From contig JAGLUH010000026.1 of assembly GCA_023134875.1 (NCBI GenBank), forward strand, positions 1 through 7,081: a stretch of DNA of 7,081 nucleotides, given 5' to 3'. Of the stretch, positions 1 to 5,876 are shown piece after piece (positions within the stretch are counted from its first letter, which is position 1; every line of letters begins with the position of its first letter). Source of the stretch: Candidatus Zixiibacteriota bacterium (GTDB lineage: Bacteria > Zixibacteria > MSB-5A5 > CAIYYT01). The position numbers and the translations under genes were made by a program. The notes below the pieces were generated by a model. That model saw only the letters and a list, made by a program, of their open reading frames with translations, made no database searches and was not told the DNA's origin.

Positions 1-758
1 TCCAATGCATAGATAATCCCCGCCGCATAGGTATCACCGGCGCCGGTGGAATCAAGAGCATCAGTGGCATAAGCGGGAATTCGGTAGAACTCATTGCCGT
101 CATAGATCACCGATCCCAATTCCGCCAGGGTGATAATAACCAACTCCGGCCCCCACGATTTGATAATCTTCGCCGGTGTCTCATAGTCAAGACGGGGATC
201 GATACCGGTGAGAACCTTACACTCCATCTCGTTCGGCTTGAAAACCGTTGACAGCGCCGCGATCTCCTCTATTTCCGCAGTCTTCTCATGTTCAATGCGG
301 CCGCTGTTGCCTTTTCGGATAAACCCCTGCGGGTCGATAAATACCTTCGCTGACGATTTCGCGGTAATCATTTTGACATAGTCAAGGTCTATTTCCCGCA
401 GGATCGGGCCGAAGAGAATCCAGTCGGAATCAACGTATTCCTCCGGAAAGAAACCGAGCGCACCGGCGTCCCCCAGAAGATCGAGAGTGCGGTTTCCCTG
501 GTCGTCATAGTAGATCAGTTTGAAACCTCCCGACTTTTCCGACTCTTCCACCGCATAGCTGATACCATACTGCTCCATGCTTCGGCGAAACGACTCGTCG
601 AAATCGGTCCCCACCCGACCGACCAGCGCCGTGTCGACGCCAAGCCGGGCCAGCGCTAGGCAAGCATTGGTCGAGCAGCCGGAAAGCACGCGTCCCTCTG
701 ATTTGATGCGGCGCGTTTCAATCAGGTCGAAAACCGGATTACCGACGCAGGTTATCAC
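1..758 (-). CDS. PfkB-family (ribokinase-like) sugar/polyol kinase, 3' end cut by window edge
   Basis: My minus-strand translation gives 252 complete codons; about 40-60 C-terminal residues lie beyond base 1. It begins ITCVGNPVFD, with the substrate-contacting Asp of the family at residue 11. The first PfkB signature region is SGCSTNACLALARLG (26-40), with Ser where the first Gly is usual. The second signature is DSTGAGDTYAAG (236-247), and Asp242 is the expected catalytic base. The family transfers the ATP gamma-phosphate to a hydroxyl of a sugar, nucleoside or polyol in the cytoplasm. The GTG start is chosen because it overlaps the upstream gene's TGA as GTGA (755-758), typical of translational coupling, and because the protein then starts directly at the first beta strand. 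The substrate cannot be read from sequence. The lipid-synthesis neighbour makes a polyol such as inositol plausible; ribokinase, fructokinase or nucleoside kinase remain possible. Confidence 0.9.
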   Translation of the reverse strand, partial: MITCVGNPVFDLIETRRIKSEGRVLSGCSTNACLALARLGVDTALVGRVGTDFDESFRRSMEQYGISYAVEESEKSGGFKLIYYDDQGNRTLDLLGDAGALGFFPEEYVDSDWILFGPILREIDLDYVKMITAKSSAKVFIDPQGFIRKGNSGRIEHEKTAEIEEIAALSTVFKPNEMECKVLTGIDPRLDYETPAKIIKSWGPELVIITLAELGSVIYDGNEFYRIPAYATDALDSTGAGDTYAAGIIYAL

Positions 759-1357
759 GTGTCATCCTTCCGCGCATTAAGGAGTTTCCTGGCGTAAAGC
801 AAACGCTGCACACTGGTAACATAAGAGACCAGGCCAACGATAATCAGCGCGTAGGTCAGGAAATTGTAGTCGGGGAGAAAATACTCCAATAGGGAGCCAA
901 TAATAACAATGGTGAATTTTCCCATTCGCCCCACCGCACCGACAGCAACATTGTCGAGTTTGCCGATAGCCTCCGCCGCTTCCCGCGTGTAGCTGGCGAT
1001 GACCATGCCAAACAGGGCGAAAATCGCCCACGCCGGATGAACCAGACCGGACAGGGAAATACCGACTAAGATAAACGCTTCGCCGTAACGATCGGAGACA
1101 TGGTCGAGGATACCGCCAAAGAGGGTACCGATACCGCCGGCGCGGGCGGTAGCGCCGTCAAGCATATCGGTGAAAGCCGTCAGCAACATGCCGATGATAC
1201 CGGCCAGCACCCAGCGTTGCCAGAAACAGATACCGGCGCCAATCGCGCAGACAAAGGAGAGAGCCGTCAGCACGTTCGGAGTCAAACCGAGCTTCAGACA
1301 GATTCTGCCGTAAGGAATAGAGACGCTTTCGTAGATGACTCGTTTTTTCTGTTGCAA
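755..1357 (-). CDS. CDP-alcohol phosphatidyltransferase, inositol-phosphate-synthase-like
   Basis: This 200-residue integral membrane enzyme transfers a phosphatidyl or archaetidyl-type group from a CDP-lipid to an alcohol or sugar phosphate. The complete family motif is present: D64, D67, G68, A71, R72, then eight residues, G81, D85 and D89. These aspartates bind the metal and the CDP group. About six hydrophobic segments surround it. The DRYGEA run after the motif, SYTR (122-125) and a basic GRMGK (143-147) resemble archaetidylinositol-phosphate and mycobacterial phosphatidylinositol-phosphate synthases, whose basic residues here hold the inositol phosphate. That resemblance is from memory, not a search. 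The start is TTG: an in-frame TAA lies 12 bases upstream, and no ATG or GTG precedes the conserved part. GAGGG about 12 bases upstream is a distant ribosome site. The gene overlaps the kinase by 4 bases, so the two are cotranscribed. PgsA-type phosphatidylglycerol-phosphate synthase is the main alternative. Confidence 0.9.
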   Translation of the reverse strand: MQQKKRVIYESVSIPYGRICLKLGLTPNVLTALSFVCAIGAGICFWQRWVLAGIIGMLLTAFTDMLDGATARAGGIGTLFGGILDHVSDRYGEAFILVGISLSGLVHPAWAIFALFGMVIASYTREAAEAIGKLDNVAVGAVGRMGKFTIVIIGSLLEYFLPDYNFLTYALIIVGLVSYVTSVQRLLYARKLLNARKDDT

Positions 1358-1407
1358 CTGCTGTACTTACCCTCAGTAAGACACGCCTGCGGCCTCAAAG
1401 ACCGCCT

Positions 1408-1436
1408 AATATAGCTAGAGTAAGTTGACTGGTCAA
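1408..1436 (-). promoter_or_regulatory. Sigma70-like promoter of the phosphatidyltransferase-kinase operon
   Basis: Read on the minus strand, TTGACC (1436-1431) and TATATT (1413-1408) are separated by exactly 17 bases. Each box matches the sigma70 consensus at five of six positions. Transcription would start near 1400, leaving a leader of about 43 bases before the TTG start. No operator-like repeat is evident around it. Confidence 0.6.
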
Positions 1437-1752
1437 GAGGAAAACCCGATTGGACTTTCCTCCAAAAAATCTGCACTTTCAGGCGATTCTGAGGCGCATG
1501 TCCTTCCGTGATCAATCATTGTCAAATCACACAGCACCGCTGAAGATCACGTGCAGACTACCCCTATACGCGCCCAGGCAGTTCTATGAGGCGCCAAACA
1601 CAAATAAGGAACTCGCCGTTGGTCGGTAAAAAAATACGAAAGTTCTCCCTTTTTTCAAGAACAGGAAATACCACTTACTCAAAATGCCAACCTATTGTAA
1701 CAACGCAAATCGCATGGAATCTTAAAGGATTATTGAGTAAAGTCCCGGTTTT
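1437..1752. other. Intergenic stretch without a recognisable gene
   Basis: No reading frame here has a credible ribosome site or recognisable protein composition. A 66-codon frame starting at 1586 runs into the hairpin repeat at 1753-1788 and looks fortuitous. I see no tRNA cloverleaf, no terminator with a T-tract, and no tandem repeat. The base composition is more AT-rich than that of the genes on either side. Confidence 0.6.
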
Positions 1753-1788
1753 TGTCACAGCTGGATTCCTGTTTTCACAGGAATGACA
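1753..1788. repeat. Short intergenic hairpin repeat (GGATTCCTG...CAGGAAT type)
   Basis: TGTCA (1753-1757) pairs with TGACA (1784-1788), and ATTCCTG (1765-1771) pairs with CAGGAAT (1778-1784) around a TTTTCA loop. Read on the minus strand it gives CATTCCTGTGAAAACAGG followed by AATCCAG. This resembles a very widespread family of bacterial intergenic repeats built on 'TGGATTCC...GGAATGACA'. It sits 26 bases before the MITE-like element. Only one copy is in the window, so the repeat assignment rests on recognition of the type. Confidence 0.55.
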
Positions 1789-1813
1789 ATCATGACAACG
1801 CAGCAGGCGAGGA

Positions 1814-1996
1814 GAGGCTGTCCCGAAAGAACTTTCGCGTAGGTCGGGTTCCCAGTGAAGCCCGCCGTAGGCGAACGGAGCGCGAAACCCGACCCGCCGA
1901 GGCGGGCTGGTGTCGGGTTTCTCATCCCTCGCTAATACTCAGGACTCGGAACACCGACCTACGAACCCCATTCCCAACCACTTTTGGGACAGCCTC
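1814..1996. mobile_element. MITE-like non-coding element with 16-bp inverted ends and 4-bp flanking repeat
   Basis: The left end GAGGCTGTCCCGAAAG (1814-1829) is the inverse of the right end CTTTTGGGACAGCCTC (1981-1996) at 15 of 16 positions. AGGA lies directly outside both ends (1810-1813 and 1997-2000), as expected for a target-site duplication. The 183-bp body has no transposase. It has nested symmetry: CGTAGGTCGG (1838-1847) is the exact inverse of 1954-1963, and AAACCCGAC (1885-1893) is the inverse of 1912-1920, with CCCGCC/GGCGGG at the core. A small CGAAAG-AA-CTTTCG hairpin also sits at the left end. The whole unit could fold into one long stem. I cannot name the parent insertion sequence. 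A 94-codon frame across it is very Arg/Thr-rich and is judged non-coding. Confidence 0.65.
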
Positions 1997-2082
1997 AGGA
2001 CAACTGCCGGTCACATCAAACACCAGCGAGACGTGAACGCTATCAGCTTACAGCAAATGTGAAGCGAAATTCATATATCTGG

Positions 2083-2111
2083 TTTACTTGCTCTGTCCCA
2101 AGTAGTATATT
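2083..2111 (+). promoter_or_regulatory. Possible sigma70-like promoter for the H-box gene
   Basis: TTTACT (2083-2088) and TATATT (2106-2111) are spaced by 17 bases. They match the consensus at four and five of six positions. The leader to the start codon at 2255 would be about 137 bases, which is long and contains a possible small ORF. The match is moderate and unsupported by anything else. Confidence 0.35.
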
Positions 2112-2164
2112 GGCATGTGCCCTGACTACTTCGTTCCACCTATATCCTTGCGGGCAAAGAGAAT

Positions 2165-2245
2165 ATGGATATCCAGCCTTTTCTGTTTACCCTGCTGCTG
2201 ACCGGATGGGCTGATTGCTGCGGCGGCACGGCCTTTGCGTGGTAG
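2165..2245 (+). CDS. Possible 26-residue leader peptide
   Basis: An ATG at 2165 opens a short frame reading MDIQPFLFTLLLTGWADCCG plus six residues, ending in TAG at 2243-2245. That is nine bases before the start of the H-box gene and in the same frame. AAAGAG lies three bases upstream as a weak ribosome site. The first half is hydrophobic and could insert in a membrane. It may be a translated leader that couples to the next gene, or chance. An in-frame TGA at 2123-2125 limits upstream extension. Composition and conservation cannot be tested here. Confidence 0.2.
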   Translation: MDIQPFLFTLLLTGWADCCGGTAFAW

Positions 2246-2254
2246 AATGGTGAG

Positions 2255-2992
2255 ATGAGCGAGAAAAACAGTTCCAAATACCAGGCGATCAAAAAGATCA
2301 TCATGGCGCCAGCGGATCCGGCGCAGGCTGAAGCACAACTGGAGGAAGCGCTGGCTGACGCAATGACGGCGCTCGATATTTCCGCTGCCGCCATAACAAT
2401 TCCCGGAAACAGGGGCGGAAACAATATTAATATCCGCCAGGGCGAGGCCGTTTTGCTAAAGGCGCTGGAATCATTGGAAAAGCGGATGATCAACTCGCTG
2501 CGGAACGAATTCGGACTGGAACATCTCTATTCCACTCTCGACTATCAGGGGCAGAAATCGCTCTTCTCTTACGTGATCAAAGCCGGCGGCCACGATCTCG
2601 GCATCATCTCCGGCATCTGCGCCGGCAACCGCAATATCGCCTTGGAACATGAATTCATCGAGGTTCTGGCCACCGCCCTTCGTCATCTTCTTGGCCAGAG
2701 CCGCCTGATTGAAAAGGCGCGGATCGATGCCGTGCGGGAGACTTCGGTCACGCTGAATCATGAGATCAACAACCCTCTGACGGCGGTTCTGGGAAATGTG
2801 CAATTGATTCTGATGAAAAGCAAGAACCTGCCGGAAGATGTCCGCAAACGCCTGGAGCTGATAGAAGAGAGCGGTTTGCGTATTCGCGATGCGGTCAGCC
2901 TGCTGATGAAGGCGACCAATGCAAAATCGACCGATTATATCGACGATACCAGCATGATCGATCTCGGTGATGCCGACCAGGAGAAGGAATAA
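2255..2992 (+). CDS. Orphan histidine-kinase dimerisation/phosphoacceptor (HisKA-like) protein without ATPase domain
   Basis: The protein has 245 residues. Residues about 25-150 look like a GAF-type sensory or regulatory fold: strand segments such as ISAAAITIPG, SLFSYVIKAGGHDLGIISGI and a following helix EHEFIEVLATALRHLLGQ. Residues about 155-220 form a HisKA helical hairpin with an H-box, TLNHEINNPLTAVLGNVQLI, where His169 is the expected phosphoacceptor followed by Glu170 and Asn172-Asn173-Pro174. Sensor kinases normally continue with about 110 residues of HATPase_c carrying N, G1 and G2 boxes. Here there is only an acidic tail (DTSMIDLGDADQEKE) and a stop, and the next gene converges 21 bases later, so no kinase domain can follow. 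It would need a partner kinase or act as a phosphotransfer or dimerisation module. ATG at 2255 is the first possible start after the in-frame TAG at 2243; its ribosome site is poor (GGTGAG directly abutting). Confidence 0.8.
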   Translation: MSEKNSSKYQAIKKIIMAPADPAQAEAQLEEALADAMTALDISAAAITIPGNRGGNNINIRQGEAVLLKALESLEKRMINSLRNEFGLEHLYSTLDYQGQKSLFSYVIKAGGHDLGIISGICAGNRNIALEHEFIEVLATALRHLLGQSRLIEKARIDAVRETSVTLNHEINNPLTAVLGNVQLILMKSKNLPEDVRKRLELIEESGLRIRDAVSLLMKATNAKSTDYIDDTSMIDLGDADQEKE

Positions 2993-3013
2993 CCCGCATC
3001 GTCAGTATCACAG

Positions 3014-3808
3014 CTACCTGAGGTATCGTTTCAGGTCGTCTTCCAGTTTCTTCTTTAGCGCTACACTCCGTGACACCAGTTCGTTACCATGATAGGATGT
3101 ATCGTAGACCTTGATGTCAAGCGGGCGCGGGATGAAGTCGGCAAGCAGGTAGCATGACTGCGCCGAGTTGATATCCCTGGCGGCGGTCGCCAGGAAAAGG
3201 GGACGATCGGTGAATTCGAAGATTGCGTTTGCTATCCTTAGGCCCTTGTAATCGAGGCCGGCAGAGATCAGGGCAGTATACTTGACACGCGGCTCCGTGG
3301 CGGCATAAAGCAGACCACTGTTGCCACCGATAGAAGCGCCGATTACCGCCAAGGTGGAAGTGTCAACGTCGGTGGCATGTTTGGCCAGCATATGGTTGAC
3401 TAAGTAGCGGATATCATTCGGGTATTGGGCAAAATCACCAGCGTGGAAAGTGCCGGTGGGGCGGTTTTCTTTTCTCTTCAGATCATATATTGACCAGCCA
3501 TGCCCGCGCAAATCCATCGCAAACACCGCCCAGCCTTGCTGGCACTGACGCAAGGCGAAATCCTCCCAGACGGCATGGCTGCGGCCCAATTGATGAAGCA
3601 GGATAACTACCGGTGGCTGCGGATACTCTTTCTGGTCGGGAAGATAGAGATAACCCACCAGTTCGACACTGCTGTCGGGAGCGTCAATCGTTACCTCAAT
3701 CGGTCTGACCGGTCGGTAAATGCCCGCCCGTAGATCGGATGTCAAGAAGGAAAGGGAAACGGTCAACAGCAGTGCGGTTGCCGTAGCGATTATTGTCCGG
3801 TATTTCAC
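3014..3808 (-). CDS. Exported alpha/beta hydrolase (dienelactone hydrolase/prolyl-oligopeptidase-like esterase)
   Basis: The 264-residue product has a basic start and a hydrophobic run (residues 5-22) ending near DLRA-G (28/29), a likely Sec signal peptide, so it should act outside the cytoplasm. The mature part has the alpha/beta-hydrolase plan: a beta strand PPVVILLHQLGRS (65-77) with the oxyanion-hole region after the HQ, then FAMDLRGHGWS (96-106). The nucleophile elbow GASIGG has Ser159. TAARD has Asp212, and SYHGNEL has His240, so the triad looks complete. Substrate is unknown; ester or carboxylic-acid derivatives are usual for the fold. The start is GTG at 3808, supported by GGAG seven bases upstream. 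An overlapping ATG just upstream gives only a seven-codon frame. It lies 37 bases behind the FAD oxidoreductase gene and is probably cotranscribed with it. Confidence 0.85.
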   Translation of the reverse strand: MKYRTIIATATALLLTVSLSFLTSDLRAGIYRPVRPIEVTIDAPDSSVELVGYLYLPDQKEYPQPPVVILLHQLGRSHAVWEDFALRQCQQGWAVFAMDLRGHGWSIYDLKRKENRPTGTFHAGDFAQYPNDIRYLVNHMLAKHATDVDTSTLAVIGASIGGNSGLLYAATEPRVKYTALISAGLDYKGLRIANAIFEFTDRPLFLATAARDINSAQSCYLLADFIPRPLDIKVYDTSYHGNELVSRSVALKKKLEDDLKRYLR

Positions 3809-3845
3809 TTTATTTCTCCAGTAAACATGTTGGCGATAGCTCTGC

Positions 3846-4994
3846 TCAAATAACTACCGATTCTTCAACGGGGGGAGAAGTCCTAAAACGTTCAAAGGAA
3901 AGGCGCGATATATCGATTGAGGTCGGTTCGCCACAAATCAGTTCCGCCATGACAACCCCCACCGCCGGCGCATGCATAAACCCATGTCCCGAGAAACCGG
4001 CGGCATGATAGAGTCCGGCGAAACGATCACCATTACCGAGGATAGCATGATGGTCGGGCGTTACCGAGTAAAGCCCACCCCAGGCGGTCTTGATCTGGGC
4101 TGTCTCCAGTTGGGGAATCCGCTCAAGTCCTTTCATCAGGATAGCATCAGTATAGTCGGGATCGACCGATTCATCGTAGCCGGCAGGCGTTGATTTATCC
4201 GCCCAACCGAGCAGCAGACCGCCCGATTCCTTGTGAGTGTAAAGACCGGAACCAACATCAACCACCATAGGGAAGGAGTCGTCAATAAAATCAAGAGGGG
4301 CGGTGGTGACAATCTGTCGCTTGATCGGTTCGACCGGCAGATCAAGTCCGACCCAGGCCGCCACCTTGCGGGCATTGGGACCGGCGGCGTTAACAACATG
4401 CTCAGTAGCCAGCAGTCCCCGGTCGGTCTTGACACCGATTATCTTTTCGCTCTCGACTTCGATACCTACAGCTTCGGTTTCCAGCAGGTACTTGACACCC
4501 AGTCTTCGGGAAGCAGTCACATAACCCTGGGTGAACTGATGCGGATCGCCGATCCCGTCCCGACGAGAAAAAGTACCGGCGAGAATATCATCCGTCGCCA
4601 GCGCCGGCGCCAGTTTAGTGATATCATGCGGCGAGAGCCATTCGGTCGGATGGCCGAGGCGCCGCCACATCTCGAATTGTTTCTCGAAGCCGGTTACCTC
4701 TTTTTCAGAAGTCAACAGAAAGAGATAACCGACCTGGTCGAACTGTACCTCCACACCCATTTCTTCAGCAAAGGATTCAAACTTATCCTCGGAGAGCATC
4801 GACATCCTGACATTGATCTCGGAGGAGAACTGGGCGCGAATACCGCCGGCACACTTGGCGGTAGCCCAATTGCCCAGAAATTGATCCCGCTCGACCACCG
4901 CAATGCGGCCGTATTTCTTGAGCGCCAGGTTGCAGGCAATGGCAGCGCCGATGATCCCGCCGCCGATTATGATGATATCATAGGTGTCTGGCAT
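3846..4994 (-). CDS. FAD-dependent oxidoreductase, DAO family (sarcosine-oxidase-beta/glycine-oxidase-like)
   Basis: The protein has 382 residues, the usual length for the D-amino-acid-oxidase family. The N-terminal Rossmann dinucleotide site is IIIIGGGIIGAAIA (7-20), with Glu35 at the end of the second strand to hold the adenosine ribose. AGGIRAQFSSEIN (49-61) is the flavin-contacting region, NAAGPNA (202-208) the central family motif, and AAGFSGHGFMHAPAVG (331-346) the C-terminal FAD motif. The order and spacing resemble SoxB-like subunits and related amine dehydrogenases, which oxidise secondary or primary amines, sarcosine or proline-type substrates. No partner subunits of the heterotetrameric enzymes are adjacent, so a monomeric enzyme is more likely. 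There is no signal peptide. ATG at 4994 is preceded by GGGAG seven bases upstream. It heads a two-gene unit with the exported hydrolase. The exact substrate cannot be assigned. Confidence 0.88.
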   Translation of the reverse strand: MPDTYDIIIIGGGIIGAAIACNLALKKYGRIAVVERDQFLGNWATAKCAGGIRAQFSSEINVRMSMLSEDKFESFAEEMGVEVQFDQVGYLFLLTSEKEVTGFEKQFEMWRRLGHPTEWLSPHDITKLAPALATDDILAGTFSRRDGIGDPHQFTQGYVTASRRLGVKYLLETEAVGIEVESEKIIGVKTDRGLLATEHVVNAAGPNARKVAAWVGLDLPVEPIKRQIVTTAPLDFIDDSFPMVVDVGSGLYTHKESGGLLLGWADKSTPAGYDESVDPDYTDAILMKGLERIPQLETAQIKTAWGGLYSVTPDHHAILGNGDRFAGLYHAAGFSGHGFMHAPAVGVVMAELICGEPTSIDISRLSFERFRTSPPVEESVVI

Positions 4995-5060
4995 ACTTGT
5001 TCTCCCGCAAGGTCGTCACGCTCCTATGGATCGCGACCGACCGTTATCATTCAACCTAGC

Positions 5061-5088
5061 AATTAAGCGGCTTCCACGGTGAAGTCAA
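5061..5088 (-). promoter_or_regulatory. Possible promoter for the oxidoreductase-hydrolase operon
   Basis: Read on the minus strand, TTGACT (5088-5083, five of six matches) is followed 16 bases later by TTAATT (5066-5061, three of six matches). The start codon at 4994 would lie about 60 bases from the transcription start. The -35 box is good and the -10 box weak. Confidence 0.3.
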
Positions 5089-5171
5089 GAGGATTCGAGC
5101 GTGTGTATCTACAGAGTTGGTGCACGTGGGGAGGTTGTCTTACAAGCAGATGATATTTACATCATTTGCGG

Positions 5172-5193
5172 CGTCGGGAAGAGGTTCCCGACG
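5172..5193. repeat. Palindromic repeat, copy 1 (CGTCGGGAA-gagg-TTCCCGACG)
   Basis: Nine-base perfect arms surround a GAGG loop. It is preceded by TTGCGG and followed by GCGCC. The same palindrome recurs at 6957-6980, and a covarying version at 6908-6929. It lies upstream of the lipoprotein promoter, in the divergent intergenic region. The A-run at 5201-5206 is on the wrong side to make this a terminator for the minus-strand genes. Confidence 0.7.
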
Positions 5194-5209
5194 GCGCCGA
5201 AAAAAACTG

Positions 5210-5237
5210 TTGACAGGAACCGCAAATGAGAACTAAT
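5210..5237 (+). promoter_or_regulatory. Possible sigma70-like promoter for the lipoprotein gene
   Basis: TTGACA (5210-5215) is a perfect -35 box. ACTAAT (5232-5237), four of six matches, follows after 16 bases. The leader to the ATG at 5329 would be about 85 bases and includes an ATCCCC/GGGGAT stem (5259-5279). The -10 box is only fair. Confidence 0.4.
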
Positions 5238-5258
5238 TGCTTCACAGAGAACAAATGG

Positions 5259-5279
5259 ATCCCCGCCGAGGTAGGGGAT
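5259..5279. repeat. ATCCCC...GGGGAT hairpin in the lipoprotein leader
   Basis: ATCCCC (5259-5264) pairs with GGGGAT (5274-5279) around a nine-base loop. It would lie in the 5' untranslated region of the lipoprotein mRNA. The two 22-bp repeats at the right end of the window are built on the same ATCCCC/GGGG core with a three-base loop, so it may be a diverged relative. No known riboswitch or leader is recognised. Confidence 0.4.
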
Positions 5280-5328
5280 GCTACCTGCAACACCAAATCT
5301 GTGGTTACAGAAAAGAGAGGTTAACGGA

Positions 5329-5799
5329 ATGTCAGTGAGAGAACCAAAACGATCTACAATGTTGTTTATTTTGTTGTGTCTGCTGAGTAGTGCTACCGTT
5401 CTTAGCTTAATAAGTTGTGCTGCGAATATGCCAAAAACATTTGTCCAAGCCTTTGAACCGGGTTGGGCAAGCATCGAACTTAGGCAGGATGTTGACCGTG
5501 AGCAAGCCTGGCAGACTGTTGTGGATATTCTGGCTAGGCGTTTTGAATTGGAAGTAATATCAAAAGATGGAATGTACGTACGAACTGCTTGGCTCTATAC
5601 GTGGTGGAAGGTGGGAGAAGTTACGGATAAGTACCGCGTTCGCGCTGTTGTTAAGTTCGCACCTGACATGAAAACACTAGATATCAAGACAGAAGCTCAT
5701 TTTCTAAAGGACAAGCAGTGGCTTGTCGGTTACGATACAAGAATGCTGGAGACCATAAAAACCGACATAGCGGGTACTCTTGGGCGAACGGCAGGATGA
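5329..5799 (+). CDS. Lipoprotein of unknown function, possibly BamC-like fold
   Basis: The start is placed at ATG 5329 rather than an upstream in-frame ATG at 5278: GAGAGG lies eight bases before 5329, and the protein then begins MSVREPKRST and a hydrophobic segment, as a signal peptide should. The lipobox LISC gives a lipidated Cys30, so the mature 127 residues sit at a membrane surface, probably periplasm-facing. After the Cys come a short linker and one compact alpha/beta domain, from EQAWQTVVDILARRFELEVI through YVRTAWLYTWWK, a run of alternating strand residues, and GYDTRMLETIKTDIAGTLG. The 'helix, then strand ending in a Trp-containing turn' layout recalls BamC-type domains. That is only an impression. 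It stands alone between divergent and convergent genes. Its GC is clearly lower than its neighbours: bases 5341-5460 have 47 G/C of 120, against 35 of 60 in 4561-4620. Confidence 0.8.
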   Translation: MSVREPKRSTMLFILLCLLSSATVLSLISCAANMPKTFVQAFEPGWASIELRQDVDREQAWQTVVDILARRFELEVISKDGMYVRTAWLYTWWKVGEVTDKYRVRAVVKFAPDMKTLDIKTEAHFLKDKQWLVGYDTRMLETIKTDIAGTLGRTAG

Positions 5800-5800
5800 T

Positions 5801-5819
5801 GTTCACATTTCTTGTGAGC
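5801..5819 (+). terminator. Weak hairpin after the lipoprotein gene
   Basis: GTTCACA (5801-5807) pairs with TGTGAGC (5813-5819) over seven positions, one of them G-T, around a five-base loop. It begins one base after the stop codon. No T-tract follows, so it is at best a weak or processing-type 3' end between the convergent lipoprotein and PhzF-family genes. Confidence 0.2.
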
Positions 5820-5876
5820 AAGCCAAGATTTGGTCTGACATCCCGATAACAAAACCAATATCAAGTTGACCGGCGT

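Noticed and set aside
1586..1786. 66-codon plus-strand frame
   Set aside because: No ribosome site, no recognisable features, and its end is formed by the intergenic hairpin repeat.
1752..2036. 94-codon plus-strand frame over the MITE-like element
   Set aside because: It starts inside a hairpin repeat, spans the inverted-repeat element, is Arg/Thr-rich with no fold-like pattern, and lacks a ribosome site.
4233..5066. 277-codon plus-strand frame opposite the FAD oxidoreductase
   Set aside because: It is the antisense shadow of a gene with all DAO-family motifs. Its own translation shows no recognisable domain, and no ribosome site precedes it.
5172..5206. Rho-independent terminator (palindrome followed by GGCGCCGAAAAAA)
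   Set aside because: The homopolymer is an A-run on the plus strand, which would serve as a T-run only on the 5' side of the stem when read on the minus strand. No gene ends there.
5278..5328. Upstream ATG as the lipoprotein start
   Set aside because: It would add 17 residues before the signal peptide and lies inside a hairpin arm. The ATG at 5329 has a strong ribosome site and gives a normal lipoprotein signal.
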